From: an uncultured Traorella sp.
Lineage (GTDB): Bacteria > Bacillota_I > Bacilli_A > Erysipelotrichales > Erysipelotrichaceae
Assembly (NCBI GenBank): GCA_945938205.1
Contig: CAMEUL010000013.1
Coordinates: 1 to 12,568 of the forward strand
Direction: 5' to 3'
DNA length: 12,568 bases
Each line of letters begins with the position of its first letter. The stretch's first letter is position 1. Shown piece by piece: positions 5,674-11,944 of this stretch. Under the pieces are notes generated by a model. It was not told the DNA's origin. It searched no databases and saw nothing but the letters and a program-made list of their open reading frames with translations. The translations under genes were made by a program, and so were the position numbers.

Positions 5674-6613
5674 ATCAGAACTTATAGATAGTGCACTTCT
5701 TATTCAGAAAGGCTATTCAATGAAGGAATCATTTCAAATTGTAGGAGTTCACGAAATAATATTATCAAAACTTGATCAGGGAGAGGACTGGCATCAGTTT
5801 CTTAACATTAATAAGAGAGATCCTTTTTATGTATCTTTTTCATTCTTTCTTGATATTATGCCATTTCATCTGGCTGTCATAAGTACTAATGATTATGTTG
5901 AAATGAAAAAAAATCTAAGAAATAATTGGTTGAAGGAAATCGCTTATCCTATATTCACACTGTTTTTTGCAATACTAGTTTTTATCATTTTTAATCAATT
6001 GATTTATCCTCAATTATGCATTCTTACAGATTTAAAACAAGATCATATGAAATTGATACTTGATTTTATGATGAATATTCTTTCAGTCTTCATTCTTTTG
6101 ATAGTTTTGATCTCAATGTTTATTAGCTTTCTTTTTCATCATAAAAAAGACTGTTTCTATTTGTTTTATCAGAACTTTTTTTATAAATTATCTCTTGTCA
6201 GAAAGTTGATATCCTATGATTTTACGATACATTCATTGGTTCTGATGAAACAGGGCTATTCCACTAAACAGGTATTTGAATGTCTTCAGAGAATGAAAAC
6301 TGAATCCTTTCTTGCATACGATATCAAAGAAATGATGAATGACTTTCATCAGGGTAAAGAAATGATTGAAATTATCATGAATCATCCTCGTTTTGATCAT
6401 CGATTCAAATATTTATTCAAAACTGGATATTATGGAGGTAATCTTGAGGAAAGACTTGAAGATTATGTTCGTATTCAAGAAAAAGAATTTCATAAGTTGC
6501 TTAGAAAGTCCACTCAAGTCATAACTTTATCAGCCTATTCTTTTATTGGCTTTCTTGTAATCGTGATTTACCAAATGCTTTTGATACCTTTGAATATTAT
6601 TGAACAGTTTTAG
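5645..6613 (+). CDS. comGB: ComGB, polytopic membrane platform of the competence pseudopilus
   Basis: ComGB belongs to the GspF/PilC family and forms the inner-membrane platform on which ComGA acts. I choose the ATG at 5645, which overlaps the comGA end by 29 nt and gives 322 residues, the usual family size. The N-terminus then reads MQKSICWISKSELIDSALLI with the GYSMKESF motif that marks the first GspF domain. An upstream ATG at 5492 would only add residues that shadow comGA. Three hydrophobic segments are visible: around YPIFTLFFAILVFIIFNQLI, around ILSVFILLIVLISMFISFL, and near the C-terminus (LSAYSFIGFLVIVIYQMLLI). The second GspF repeat shows QGYSTKQVFECL and GGNLEERL. There is no strong ribosome binding site, so translation is probably coupled to comGA; disruption of comGA might therefore affect it. 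No damage is seen in the gene. Confidence 0.9.
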   Translation: MQKSICWISKSELIDSALLIQKGYSMKESFQIVGVHEIILSKLDQGEDWHQFLNINKRDPFYVSFSFFLDIMPFHLAVISTNDYVEMKKNLRNNWLKEIAYPIFTLFFAILVFIIFNQLIYPQLCILTDLKQDHMKLILDFMMNILSVFILLIVLISMFISFLFHHKKDCFYLFYQNFFYKLSLVRKLISYDFTIHSLVLMKQGYSTKQVFECLQRMKTESFLAYDIKEMMNDFHQGKEMIEIIMNHPRFDHRFKYLFKTGYYGGNLEERLEDYVRIQEKEFHKLLRKSTQVITLSAYSFIGFLVIVIYQMLLIPLNIIEQF

Positions 6614-6622
6614 GGAGGGACT

Positions 6623-6916
6623 ATGAAAAAAGGATTTACTGTACTTGAAATGATTCTTGTGTTATCGGTTATTTCTTTAGTATTTTTAATCACATTACCT
6701 AACATTCAGCAAAAAAATGAAATCATTCAGAAAAAAGGATGTGAAGCCCTAACAAGTGTTGTTGATTCTCAGATACTTTTGTATGAAGTCGATCATCTTG
6801 AAACTCCTGCATCTATTCAGGACCTGATTGATGAGGGTTATCTGAAAGAAGGACAGGATCGCTGTCCTAATGGAGGTCTTATTGAAATTATTAATGGACA
6901 AGCTGAAGTCAAATAG
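6623..6916 (+). CDS. comGC: ComGC, major competence pseudopilin
   Basis: A 97-residue class 3 prepilin with a very short leader, MKKG, before the processing site and the mature N-terminus FTVLEMILVL. Glu5 of the mature protein, needed for pilin assembly, is present. A single hydrophobic helix (about residues 9-27) serves as both membrane anchor and assembly interface. The body carries the ComGC pattern: GCEALTSVVDSQILLYEVD, then SIQDLIDEGYLKEGQ, then CPNGG. Two cysteines (C40 and C81) could form an intramolecular disulfide, as known for B. subtilis ComGC. A GGGAGGG ribosome binding site precedes the ATG, 9 nt after the comGB stop. Processing needs a prepilin peptidase (ComC), which is not in this window. 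The gene looks intact and well conserved. Confidence 0.94.
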   Translation: MKKGFTVLEMILVLSVISLVFLITLPNIQQKNEIIQKKGCEALTSVVDSQILLYEVDHLETPASIQDLIDEGYLKEGQDRCPNGGLIEIINGQAEVK

Positions 6917-7274
6917 GGGTAACAGCATGATTGAAATGATCTTTGTTTTAATGATTTTGTCTTTACTTACGACATTATCTCTTTCTCATTTTCCAAATTT
7001 ATCAAGAAAACAAATGGAAATCATTAAGGAAAGACTGCAAAAAGCACAATATGCAAGCATACAGAATCACGAGAAGATTTATGTATCTTTTCGTGATAAG
7101 ACTATGACAGTTGGTGAAAATGTTTATCATTTGGACCCATTATCCTGTGAGGATCTATCATTCCACTACAATTCTCATGGGAATATTTCTCATGCAGATA
7201 CTCTTATCTGTGCTTTTCGAAATAATAGGTATGCTTTTAGGCTTCAGTTGGGAAGTGGTTGGATTCGTGAATAA
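6894..7274 (+). CDS. comGD: ComGD, minor competence pseudopilin
   Basis: A minor pseudopilin. With the ATG at 6894 it has a leader MDKLKSNRG followed by the mature N-terminus NSMIEMIFVLMILSLL, with Glu at position 5 and a typical hydrophobic pilin helix. The start overlaps the comGC end by 23 nt, which suggests translational coupling. A TTG at 6882 with GGAGGT 4 nt upstream is an alternative start giving a slightly longer leader. The globular part (about 90 residues) includes KQMEIIKERLQKAQYASIQ and QLGSGWIRE, the latter resembling the ComGD/GspH C-terminal 'G.G.IR' strand. The length (126 residues) is close to the family norm. Identification rests on pilin features, position and the SMIEMI motif. 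Confidence 0.85.
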   Translation: MDKLKSNRGNSMIEMIFVLMILSLLTTLSLSHFPNLSRKQMEIIKERLQKAQYASIQNHEKIYVSFRDKTMTVGENVYHLDPLSCEDLSFHYNSHGNISHADTLICAFRNNRYAFRLQLGSGWIRE

Positions 7275-7425
7275 CAAAGGACATTCACTGATTGAAAGTG
7301 TGTTGATGTTTTCATTATGCGTATTTCTTATAGGAGTGCTTGTTCAAACGGTAAGAACTGTTTATCAACTAAAGACACTGAGCCAAAATAATAGGGATGA
7401 AATCTATGTGGAAGGTTACCAATAA
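7267..7425 (+). CDS. comGE: ComGE-like minor pseudopilin, unusually short
   Basis: With a GTG start at 7267 (overlapping the comGD stop by 8 nt) this is a 52-residue protein: leader MNNKG, then HSLIESVLMFSLCVFLIGV with Glu at mature position 5 and a pilin-type hydrophobic helix. A GGGAAGTGG stretch 8-16 nt upstream can serve as ribosome binding site. After the helix only about 25 residues remain, ending in NNRDEIYVEGYQ, so there is almost no globular domain. ComGE proteins of bacilli are, from memory, roughly 90-115 residues, so this one is short. It is assigned by its position between comGD and comGF. An in-frame ATG at 7231 would add residues read within comGD and give a poor leader. It could be a natural minimal form or a shortened gene. 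Confidence 0.75.
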   Translation: MNNKGHSLIESVLMFSLCVFLIGVLVQTVRTVYQLKTLSQNNRDEIYVEGYQ

Positions 7426-7807
7426 AGGAACAACACTCATTGAAATGTTAATAAGTTTATTTATTATTGGAATTACAGTGAGCTTGTTAGCTGGATGTCT
7501 GACACTGTTCAGAAGAATCGAGAAATTTGATTATCCTTTAGAAGAAGAAATTGCTTTTTATCAATTGCGACAGATACTTTCTATTTCTTCCGACATCCAA
7601 ATAGAACCAGAAAAGCTGACATTCTTATATAAAGGTAAAACTGCTTATTTAATTATTGAAAATGAAAGATTGATCAGGAAAGAAGGTTATGTGATATATT
7701 TGGATGATTTAAAGTGGGCCCAATTTGTGAAGCAGTTAAATTGTATCTATTTACACTATGAGCGAGGTCATGGTGAACAGAAGCGTTTCTTAGGGTGTAA
7801 ATCATGA
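7406..7807 (+). CDS. comGF: ComGF-like minor pseudopilin
   Basis: A 133-residue pseudopilin with leader MWKVTNKG and mature N-terminus TTLIEMLISLFIIGITVSLL, with Glu at position 5. I prefer the ATG at 7406, since AGGGATGAA lies at a usable distance; the ATG at 7397 (three residues longer) touches its GGG and is the alternative. After the helix the sequence contains EEEIAFYQLRQILSISSDIQ and LTFLYKGKTAYLIIENERLIRKEG, which resembles the ComGF pattern of a short helix followed by beta strands with a conserved 'iRk..g' turn. It overlaps comGE by 20 nt and ends in ATGA, shared with the next gene. Assignment relies on position, the prepilin motif and fold-like features. Confidence 0.8.
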   Translation: MWKVTNKGTTLIEMLISLFIIGITVSLLAGCLTLFRRIEKFDYPLEEEIAFYQLRQILSISSDIQIEPEKLTFLYKGKTAYLIIENERLIRKEGYVIYLDDLKWAQFVKQLNCIYLHYERGHGEQKRFLGCKS

Positions 7808-8139
7808 TCCTGGTTTTATCTTTACTTCTCCTTTTACTTTCAGACTTGACGATTCTTCATATAAACATATCTCAATATCAACTCGTACAAAATCAAGATT
7901 TTTCATTTGAAATCATACAAACAAAAGTCATTCAAAAAGCAAAAAGAGATTTTTATGATCAAAAAATGGATGACTTTACTTTGAATTACAAAGACTATAC
8001 AGCTCAAGGATCCTATGAAGAATGTGAACTATATGTAATCATTGAAGGAAAGAACAAAGTACAGATGACGATTTATTATGATGATGTACTATTATGTATC
8101 AGGGAAGTGGAATATAATTATGAAACAGACCCATATTAA
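7804..8139 (+). CDS. ComGG-like protein without a prepilin cleavage motif
   Basis: A 111-residue protein that starts in the ATGA overlap with comGF. It opens directly with a hydrophobic helix (ILVLSLLLLLLSDLTILHI) and continues as an amphipathic, charged segment (QTKVIQKAKRDF) and a beta-rich tail. Its place as the last pilin-like gene of the operon and its helix-plus-small-domain layout fit ComGG. No G|xxxxE processing site exists, and an in-frame stop (7798-7800) only 6 nt before the ATG rules out a longer leader. ComGG-type and GspK-type pilins often deviate from the Glu5 rule, so this does not exclude the role. Unprocessed, it could also be a simple membrane-anchored pilus accessory protein. 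Low sequence conservation makes the symbol uncertain. Confidence 0.6.
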   Translation: MILVLSLLLLLLSDLTILHINISQYQLVQNQDFSFEIIQTKVIQKAKRDFYDQKMDDFTLNYKDYTAQGSYEECELYVIIEGKNKVQMTIYYDDVLLCIREVEYNYETDPY

Positions 8140-8461
8140 AATCATGAAATATATTCTGCCTTCCTTAAATTTTTTGATATTGCTTTTTCCGTTTCAGTGG
8201 GTTCAATTTTTTGAAAATGAAATTTACTTAATTGCTTTTTTCTTTCTGATTTATACCTTTATGATTCAACAGTATTATCATGTGAATGGAAAAAAAACAG
8301 AAGCAAAAGATTTTATATTTACAATGATTTTTATGGTCCTAATATTTCTGATATTGCGACTGTTTCAAATTCATTTGGATTGGAATCAATTTCTTATCAT
8401 TGGAATGGCAGCATGTATTAGTATTGTTCTACTTGCAGACAATATTCGTCTTTCAAGGTAG
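8120..8461 (+). CDS. Small four-TM membrane protein at the end of the comG operon, function unknown
   Basis: I do not recognise this 113-residue protein. It is almost wholly hydrophobic, with four likely membrane helices: around ILPSLNFLILLFPFQWVQFF, IYLIAFFFLIYTFMIQQYY, FIFTMIFMVLIFLILRLF, and FLIIGMAACISIVLLADNI. Short polar loops (HVNGKKTEAKD) lie between. The start at 8120 overlaps the comGG-like gene by 20 nt and has GGAAGTGGA upstream; a start at 8144 (MKYILPS) is possible. Its tight coupling suggests co-expression with the pseudopilus, but no catalytic motif is visible and no function is claimed. No terminator is obvious between it and the efp promoter. Confidence 0.7.
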   Translation: MKQTHIKIMKYILPSLNFLILLFPFQWVQFFENEIYLIAFFFLIYTFMIQQYYHVNGKKTEAKDFIFTMIFMVLIFLILRLFQIHLDWNQFLIIGMAACISIVLLADNIRLSR

Positions 8462-8472
8462 CATTAAAACCA

Positions 8473-8500
8473 TTGACAAAATCCAGAATTCCTTTAAAAT
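8473..8500 (+). promoter_or_regulatory. Sigma-A promoter for efp
   Basis: A perfect TTGACA (8473-8478) is spaced 16 nt from TAAAAT (8495-8500), 34 nt before the efp ATG. An AAAGGA element lies between promoter and start. It is the clearest -35/-10 pair in the window and separates efp from the comG operon. Confidence 0.75.
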
Positions 8501-8533
8501 AATAGTGGAATTATACGAAAGGAATGTATCGAA

Positions 8534-9097
8534 ATGATTATTGTAAATGACTTGAAACCAGGTATCACGATTGAATATGAAGGAGGCATTTATGTAGTTT
8601 TAGATATTTCTCACAATAAAACTGCAATGCGCCAGATGATCGTGAAGGCTAAAAGCAAAAATTTAAGAACTGGAACAATTTCTGATTTGACTTTCACCGG
8701 TGGAGATAAAGTGGAACAGGCTCACATCGAAAAAAGAGAAATGCAGTATTTGTATGATGATGGAACAAACTGCATTTTTATGGACAATGAAACATATGAG
8801 CAGTTGGAAATCCCAATGGAAAGATTGAAATGGGAACTGAACTTTATTAAGCCTAATTCAAATGTAAACATTTCTCTTTATGAAGGTGAAGTTTTAGGAA
8901 TTATCTTACCAGATAAGGTTGCACTTCAGATTACTGAAGCAGAACCTGGAGTAAAAGGAGACACTGCTACCAGTGCACAGAAAAATGCTGTTCTTGAAAC
9001 AGGTCTGAGTATTCGTGTTCCTTTATTTATTAATGAAGGAGAAACAGTCCTTATTACAACAGCAGATGGTAAGTATTCAGGAAGAGCAAAAGACTAA
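8534..9097 (+). CDS. efp: Elongation factor P with a non-canonical loop tip
   Basis: EF-P enters the ribosomal E site and rescues peptidyl transfer at polyproline stretches. This 187-residue protein has the normal three-domain length and family signatures: MIIVNDLKPGITIEYEGG at the start, KNLRTGTISDLTFTGGDKVE, MQYLYDDG, and the C-terminal EPGVKGDTATSAQKNA followed by ETGLSIRVPLFINEGE. Oddly, the domain I loop that usually reads KPGKG reads KTAMR here. In an ungapped alignment to the B. subtilis protein (from memory), position 32, the modified lysine, is Met (M32) with Arg at 33. So neither a lysine-type nor a P. aeruginosa-type Arg32 modification is possible at that exact residue. The remaining sequence is well conserved, so the protein is likely functional. 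It has its own promoter and terminator and is monocistronic. Confidence 0.96.
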   Translation: MIIVNDLKPGITIEYEGGIYVVLDISHNKTAMRQMIVKAKSKNLRTGTISDLTFTGGDKVEQAHIEKREMQYLYDDGTNCIFMDNETYEQLEIPMERLKWELNFIKPNSNVNISLYEGEVLGIILPDKVALQITEAEPGVKGDTATSAQKNAVLETGLSIRVPLFINEGETVLITTADGKYSGRAKD

Positions 9098-9115
9098 AGG
9101 CGAAAGCCTTTTTTC
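9096..9115 (+). terminator. Intrinsic terminator after efp
   Basis: Stem aaaggc (9096-9101) pairs with gccttt (9106-9111) around a stable GAAA tetraloop and runs into a T tract. The efp stop codon (9095-9097) overlaps the stem. Clear rho-independent form. Confidence 0.85.
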
Positions 9116-9171
9116 TTTAGAAATCGTTTTATAACATTTTGTAGAGTTGTATATCATTTCGCAATGAAATT

Positions 9172-9180
9172 TGTTATAAT
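9172..9180 (+). promoter_or_regulatory. Extended -10 promoter for the unknown acidic membrane protein
   Basis: TGTTATAAT (9172-9180) is an extended -10 with a perfect TATAAT, 20 nt upstream of the ATG; a GGAGGT ribosome binding site (9191-9196) lies between. A small dyad, atttc/gaaat (9156-9160 and 9166-9170), lies just upstream; whether it binds a regulator is unknown. No good -35 is seen. Confidence 0.6.
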
Positions 9181-9200
9181 TGTAACTGCTGGAGGTAGTT

Positions 9201-9929
9201 ATGGAAAAATTATCAAGAGTTAAGAAATATGAAGAACTGAGAAATCAAATCGATACTGGTGTCATTGAGACATCTGATGATAAAAAAGAACCTTTGCTTT
9301 TTAAAAAATTAGATATTCAAGAAACACCTAAAAGAGAAAAAGAAATCACGATCAAGAAAAATGAAGATACCTTTGTTAATGAATATATGGATGATTTGAT
9401 CAAAGATGTAAAAAAATACAATAAAGAAAAAGGTTTATTGCAAAGTGATATCACTGAGATTGATATTTTGAATCAGTTGAAAAATCCTACACGATTGAAA
9501 AGAGAGGATTATGTGAAAACCATTGAAGAACAACCAAAGGTAGATGAAGCAACCCTCATTCAGTCAAGACAGGAGATTGCTATGCAAATTCAACAATTTC
9601 TTGAAGAAGAAAATGAAGGCATGAATGTCAGTAAAGTAGAAGTTTCAAAGCCTGAAGTGAAAGAAGAACCAATACAGGAAGAAATTGAAGATGATCATCA
9701 AACACTTTCTTTGTCTGAACATGATGAAACTCTGCAGCGTTTGAATGAACAGACCATGCAGATGAAAATTAAGATTGAAAAACAGGAAGAAGATTTAGCT
9801 GATTTAACACAGGATATAGATAAAACAAATCGTCTTTTAAATATTATTTTAGTTATTCTAATTCTGGCACTGTTTGCTGTTATTGGATTTACTGTTTATA
9901 CGATCTTAAAAAATGGAGGAAAACTATAA
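9201..9929 (+). CDS. Unrecognised acidic coiled-coil protein with a C-terminal membrane anchor
   Basis: A 242-residue protein that I cannot assign to a named family. The N-terminus (MEKLSRVKKYEELRNQID) is basic and helical. The middle (about residues 25-175) is rich in Glu and Lys, with low-complexity stretches such as KVEVSKPEVKEEPIQEE, probably disordered. A heptad-like segment follows (about 175-211: LSLSEHDETLQRLNEQTMQM and on to DLADLTQDIDKTNRLL), suggesting a coiled coil. One hydrophobic helix (about 212-236, IILVILILALFAVIGFTVYT) ends the protein with the short tail KNGGKL. The topology suggests a tail-anchored protein with a cytoplasmic, probably oligomeric, body. GGAGGT precedes the ATG. 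It lies directly upstream of cmk-der-gpsA, separated by a hairpin. Such layouts occur in cell-envelope or division scaffold proteins, but that is only a guess. Confidence 0.8.
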   Translation: MEKLSRVKKYEELRNQIDTGVIETSDDKKEPLLFKKLDIQETPKREKEITIKKNEDTFVNEYMDDLIKDVKKYNKEKGLLQSDITEIDILNQLKNPTRLKREDYVKTIEEQPKVDEATLIQSRQEIAMQIQQFLEEENEGMNVSKVEVSKPEVKEEPIQEEIEDDHQTLSLSEHDETLQRLNEQTMQMKIKIEKQEEDLADLTQDIDKTNRLLNIILVILILALFAVIGFTVYTILKNGGKL

Positions 9930-9930
9930 G

Positions 9931-9956
9931 AAACAATCGTGAAGACGATTGTTTTC
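9931..9956 (+). terminator. Hairpin between the unknown gene and cmk (terminator or attenuator)
   Basis: A perfect 10-bp stem, aaacaatcgt (9931-9940) with acgattgttt (9945-9954), closes the loop gaag, followed by only TTC after a short T run. It begins 2 nt after the preceding stop. No separate promoter for cmk is seen downstream, so partial read-through, or an mRNA processing or stability role, is plausible. Confidence 0.6.
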
Positions 9957-9972
9957 AAAAGGGAGGACAAAT

Positions 9973-10641
9973 ATGAAAATCAACATTGCAATTGATGGAC
10001 CAAGTGCTGCAGGGAAAAGCACGATTGCAAAAAAATGTGCATCTCTATTAGGCTATTCACATTTAGATACAGGAGCTATGTACCGCTGTGTAACATTAAA
10101 AGCAATTCGTGAAAATATTGCTTTTGATGATGAAGAAAAACTGTCTTCGATGATGAATAACCTTTCTATATCTTTTGACAGCAATGGGAATGTTTATCTT
10201 GATGGTGAAGACGTATCTTTACTGATTCGTACAAATGAAGTTTCTATGGGCGCCAGTGATGTCAGTAAGTGCTTATCAGTAAGAGAGAAATTAGTAAAAA
10301 TCCAACAAAAAATTGCTGAAAACAAAGGTTATATTTTAGATGGAAGAGATGTTGGGACTGTTATTTTGCCGGATGCCGAATTAAAAATTTACCTTATCGC
10401 TTCCAGCAAAGCTAGAGCTGAAAGAAGAATCAAAGAATATAAAGAAAAGAATATTCCTTTTGATGAAAAAGTAATACTTGAAGATATTGAAAAACGAGAT
10501 TATCAGGATATGCACCGTGAACATTCTCCTTTAATGAAAGCAGAAGATGCAGTAGAAATTGATAGTTCAGATTTAAGTATTGATGAACTAGTAAATGAAA
10601 TCAAAAAACATCTGGACAGATTAGGAGTACATTATGATTAG
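9973..10641 (+). CDS. cmk: Cytidylate kinase
   Basis: CMP/dCMP kinase, a cytoplasmic P-loop enzyme that phosphorylates CMP and dCMP with ATP in pyrimidine nucleotide recycling. The 222-residue product starts MKINIAIDGPSAAGKSTIAK, whose P-loop (G9-P-S-A-A-G-K-S16) is diagnostic. Other family motifs follow: LDTGAMYRCVTL (CMP binding), LDGRDVGTVILPDAELKIYL, and the lid region RAERRIKEY with KRDYQDMHREHSPL. The ATG at 9973 has a GGGAGGA ribosome binding site 6 nt upstream; an in-frame ATG at 9949 lies in the hairpin and is rejected. The end overlaps der by 8 nt. Grouping with der is common in Firmicutes (ypfD-cmk and der regions). All key residues are present and the length is normal. Confidence 0.96.
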   Translation: MKINIAIDGPSAAGKSTIAKKCASLLGYSHLDTGAMYRCVTLKAIRENIAFDDEEKLSSMMNNLSISFDSNGNVYLDGEDVSLLIRTNEVSMGASDVSKCLSVREKLVKIQQKIAENKGYILDGRDVGTVILPDAELKIYLIASSKARAERRIKEYKEKNIPFDEKVILEDIEKRDYQDMHREHSPLMKAEDAVEIDSSDLSIDELVNEIKKHLDRLGVHYD

Positions 10642-11944
10642 TGGTGTTGTTGCAATTGTAGGAAGACCGAATGTCGGAAAAAGTACCATTTTCAATCGCA
10701 TTATTGGTGAAAGAAAGAGTATTGTAGAAGATACTCCCGGAGTAACAAGAGATAGAATCTACGGAAAAGTCGAATGGCTTACTAAACAGTTTCGTGTTAT
10801 TGATACTGGCGGAATTCAAATGGAAGACCAGCCATTTCGAAAAGAAATCGAAATGCAAGTTGAAATTGCCATTGATGAAGCAGATGCTATTGTTTTTGTT
10901 GTTAGTGGTAATGAAGGTGTAACAAAAGATGACGAATATATCGCAAAGATGTTAATTCGCTCAAAAAAACCTGTAGTTTTAGCTGTTAACAAAATAGATG
11001 ATTCCCATTTGATTCCAAATATTTATGAGTTTTATGCGTTGGGACTCGGTGATCCTTTGGCTGTCAGTGGAGTGCATGGCATTGGTATAGGAGATATGCT
11101 GGATGCTCTTGTTAAAAGCTTCCCTGAGAAGAAAAGCAAAGAATATGAAGGCATTACTTCTTTTGCTTTGATAGGACGACCTAATGTTGGAAAAAGTTCA
11201 CTGGTAAATGCCATCTTGAATGAAGAAAGAACCATTGTTTCAAATATTGAAGGTACCACACGTGATGCAATTGATACTCCTTTCAAGCATGATGGAAAAG
11301 AGTATGTCGTGATCGATACTGCAGGAATCCGAAAAAAAGGCAAAGTATATGAAAATATTGAAAAATACTCTGTTTTAAGGGCTTTAAGTTCCATAGAACG
11401 TAGTGATGTCGTGTGTATAGTTCTTGATGGTGAATGTGGTATTCGCGAACAGGACAAACATGTTGCCGGTTATGCCCATGAAGCAGGGAAGGGTGTCATC
11501 ATTTTATATAATAAATGGGATACTGTAGAAAAGAATATGTCAACAATGAATGAAGTAGAAAAGAAAATTCGCAATGAATTTCTTTATTTGTCATATGCAC
11601 CGATCCTATTTGTAAGCGCGAAAAACAAACAGAGAATTCATCAGATTTTACCTTTGATCGATGAGGTTCACGATTATTCATTAATGAGAATTCCTACGAA
11701 TGTTCTCAATGAGGTGATCCTAGATGCTCAAATGATGACGCCTCCCCCAACTCATAATGGAAAGCGTCTGAAAATCTATTATGCATCTCAAGTTAGCGTT
11801 GCTCCACCAACATTTGTATTGTTTGTGAATGATCCGGAATTATTGCATTTTTCCTATAAACGCTTTTTAGAGAATAAGTTACGTGAAGCCTTTAACTTTA
11901 CCGGAACGACCTTGCGCATCATCGCAAGAGAAAGACAGAATTAG
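10634..11944 (+). CDS. der: Ribosome-assembly GTPase Der (EngA)
   Basis: Der is an essential GTPase with two tandem G domains that acts in maturation of the 50S subunit. At 436 residues it matches the usual Firmicutes length. G domain 1 shows G10-R-P-N-V-G-K-S17, the switch-2 DTGG and the NKID specificity motif. G domain 2 shows G181-R-P-N-V-G-K-S188, DTAG and NKWD. The C-terminal KH-like domain contains NGKRLKIYYASQV and FVNDPELLHFSYKRFLENKLREAF. A PPP run (residues 370-372) and a later APPT make it a plausible EF-P client. The ATG overlaps the cmk end, and TTAGGAG upstream is a good ribosome binding site. The stop is immediately followed by the gpsA ATG. Confidence 0.97.
   Translation: MISGVVAIVGRPNVGKSTIFNRIIGERKSIVEDTPGVTRDRIYGKVEWLTKQFRVIDTGGIQMEDQPFRKEIEMQVEIAIDEADAIVFVVSGNEGVTKDDEYIAKMLIRSKKPVVLAVNKIDDSHLIPNIYEFYALGLGDPLAVSGVHGIGIGDMLDALVKSFPEKKSKEYEGITSFALIGRPNVGKSSLVNAILNEERTIVSNIEGTTRDAIDTPFKHDGKEYVVIDTAGIRKKGKVYENIEKYSVLRALSSIERSDVVCIVLDGECGIREQDKHVAGYAHEAGKGVIILYNKWDTVEKNMSTMNEVEKKIRNEFLYLSYAPILFVSAKNKQRIHQILPLIDEVHDYSLMRIPTNVLNEVILDAQMMTPPPTHNGKRLKIYYASQVSVAPPTFVLFVNDPELLHFSYKRFLENKLREAFNFTGTTLRIIARERQN

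Noticed and set aside
8524..8550. Eight-codon upstream ORF overlapping the efp start
   Set aside because: Its ATG touches the AAAGGA element with no spacing, so initiation there is unlikely; probably chance.
11032..11457. 141-codon open frame on the minus strand within der
   Set aside because: It is antisense to the second G domain of Der, whose codons explain the openness; no start signal or family resemblance.
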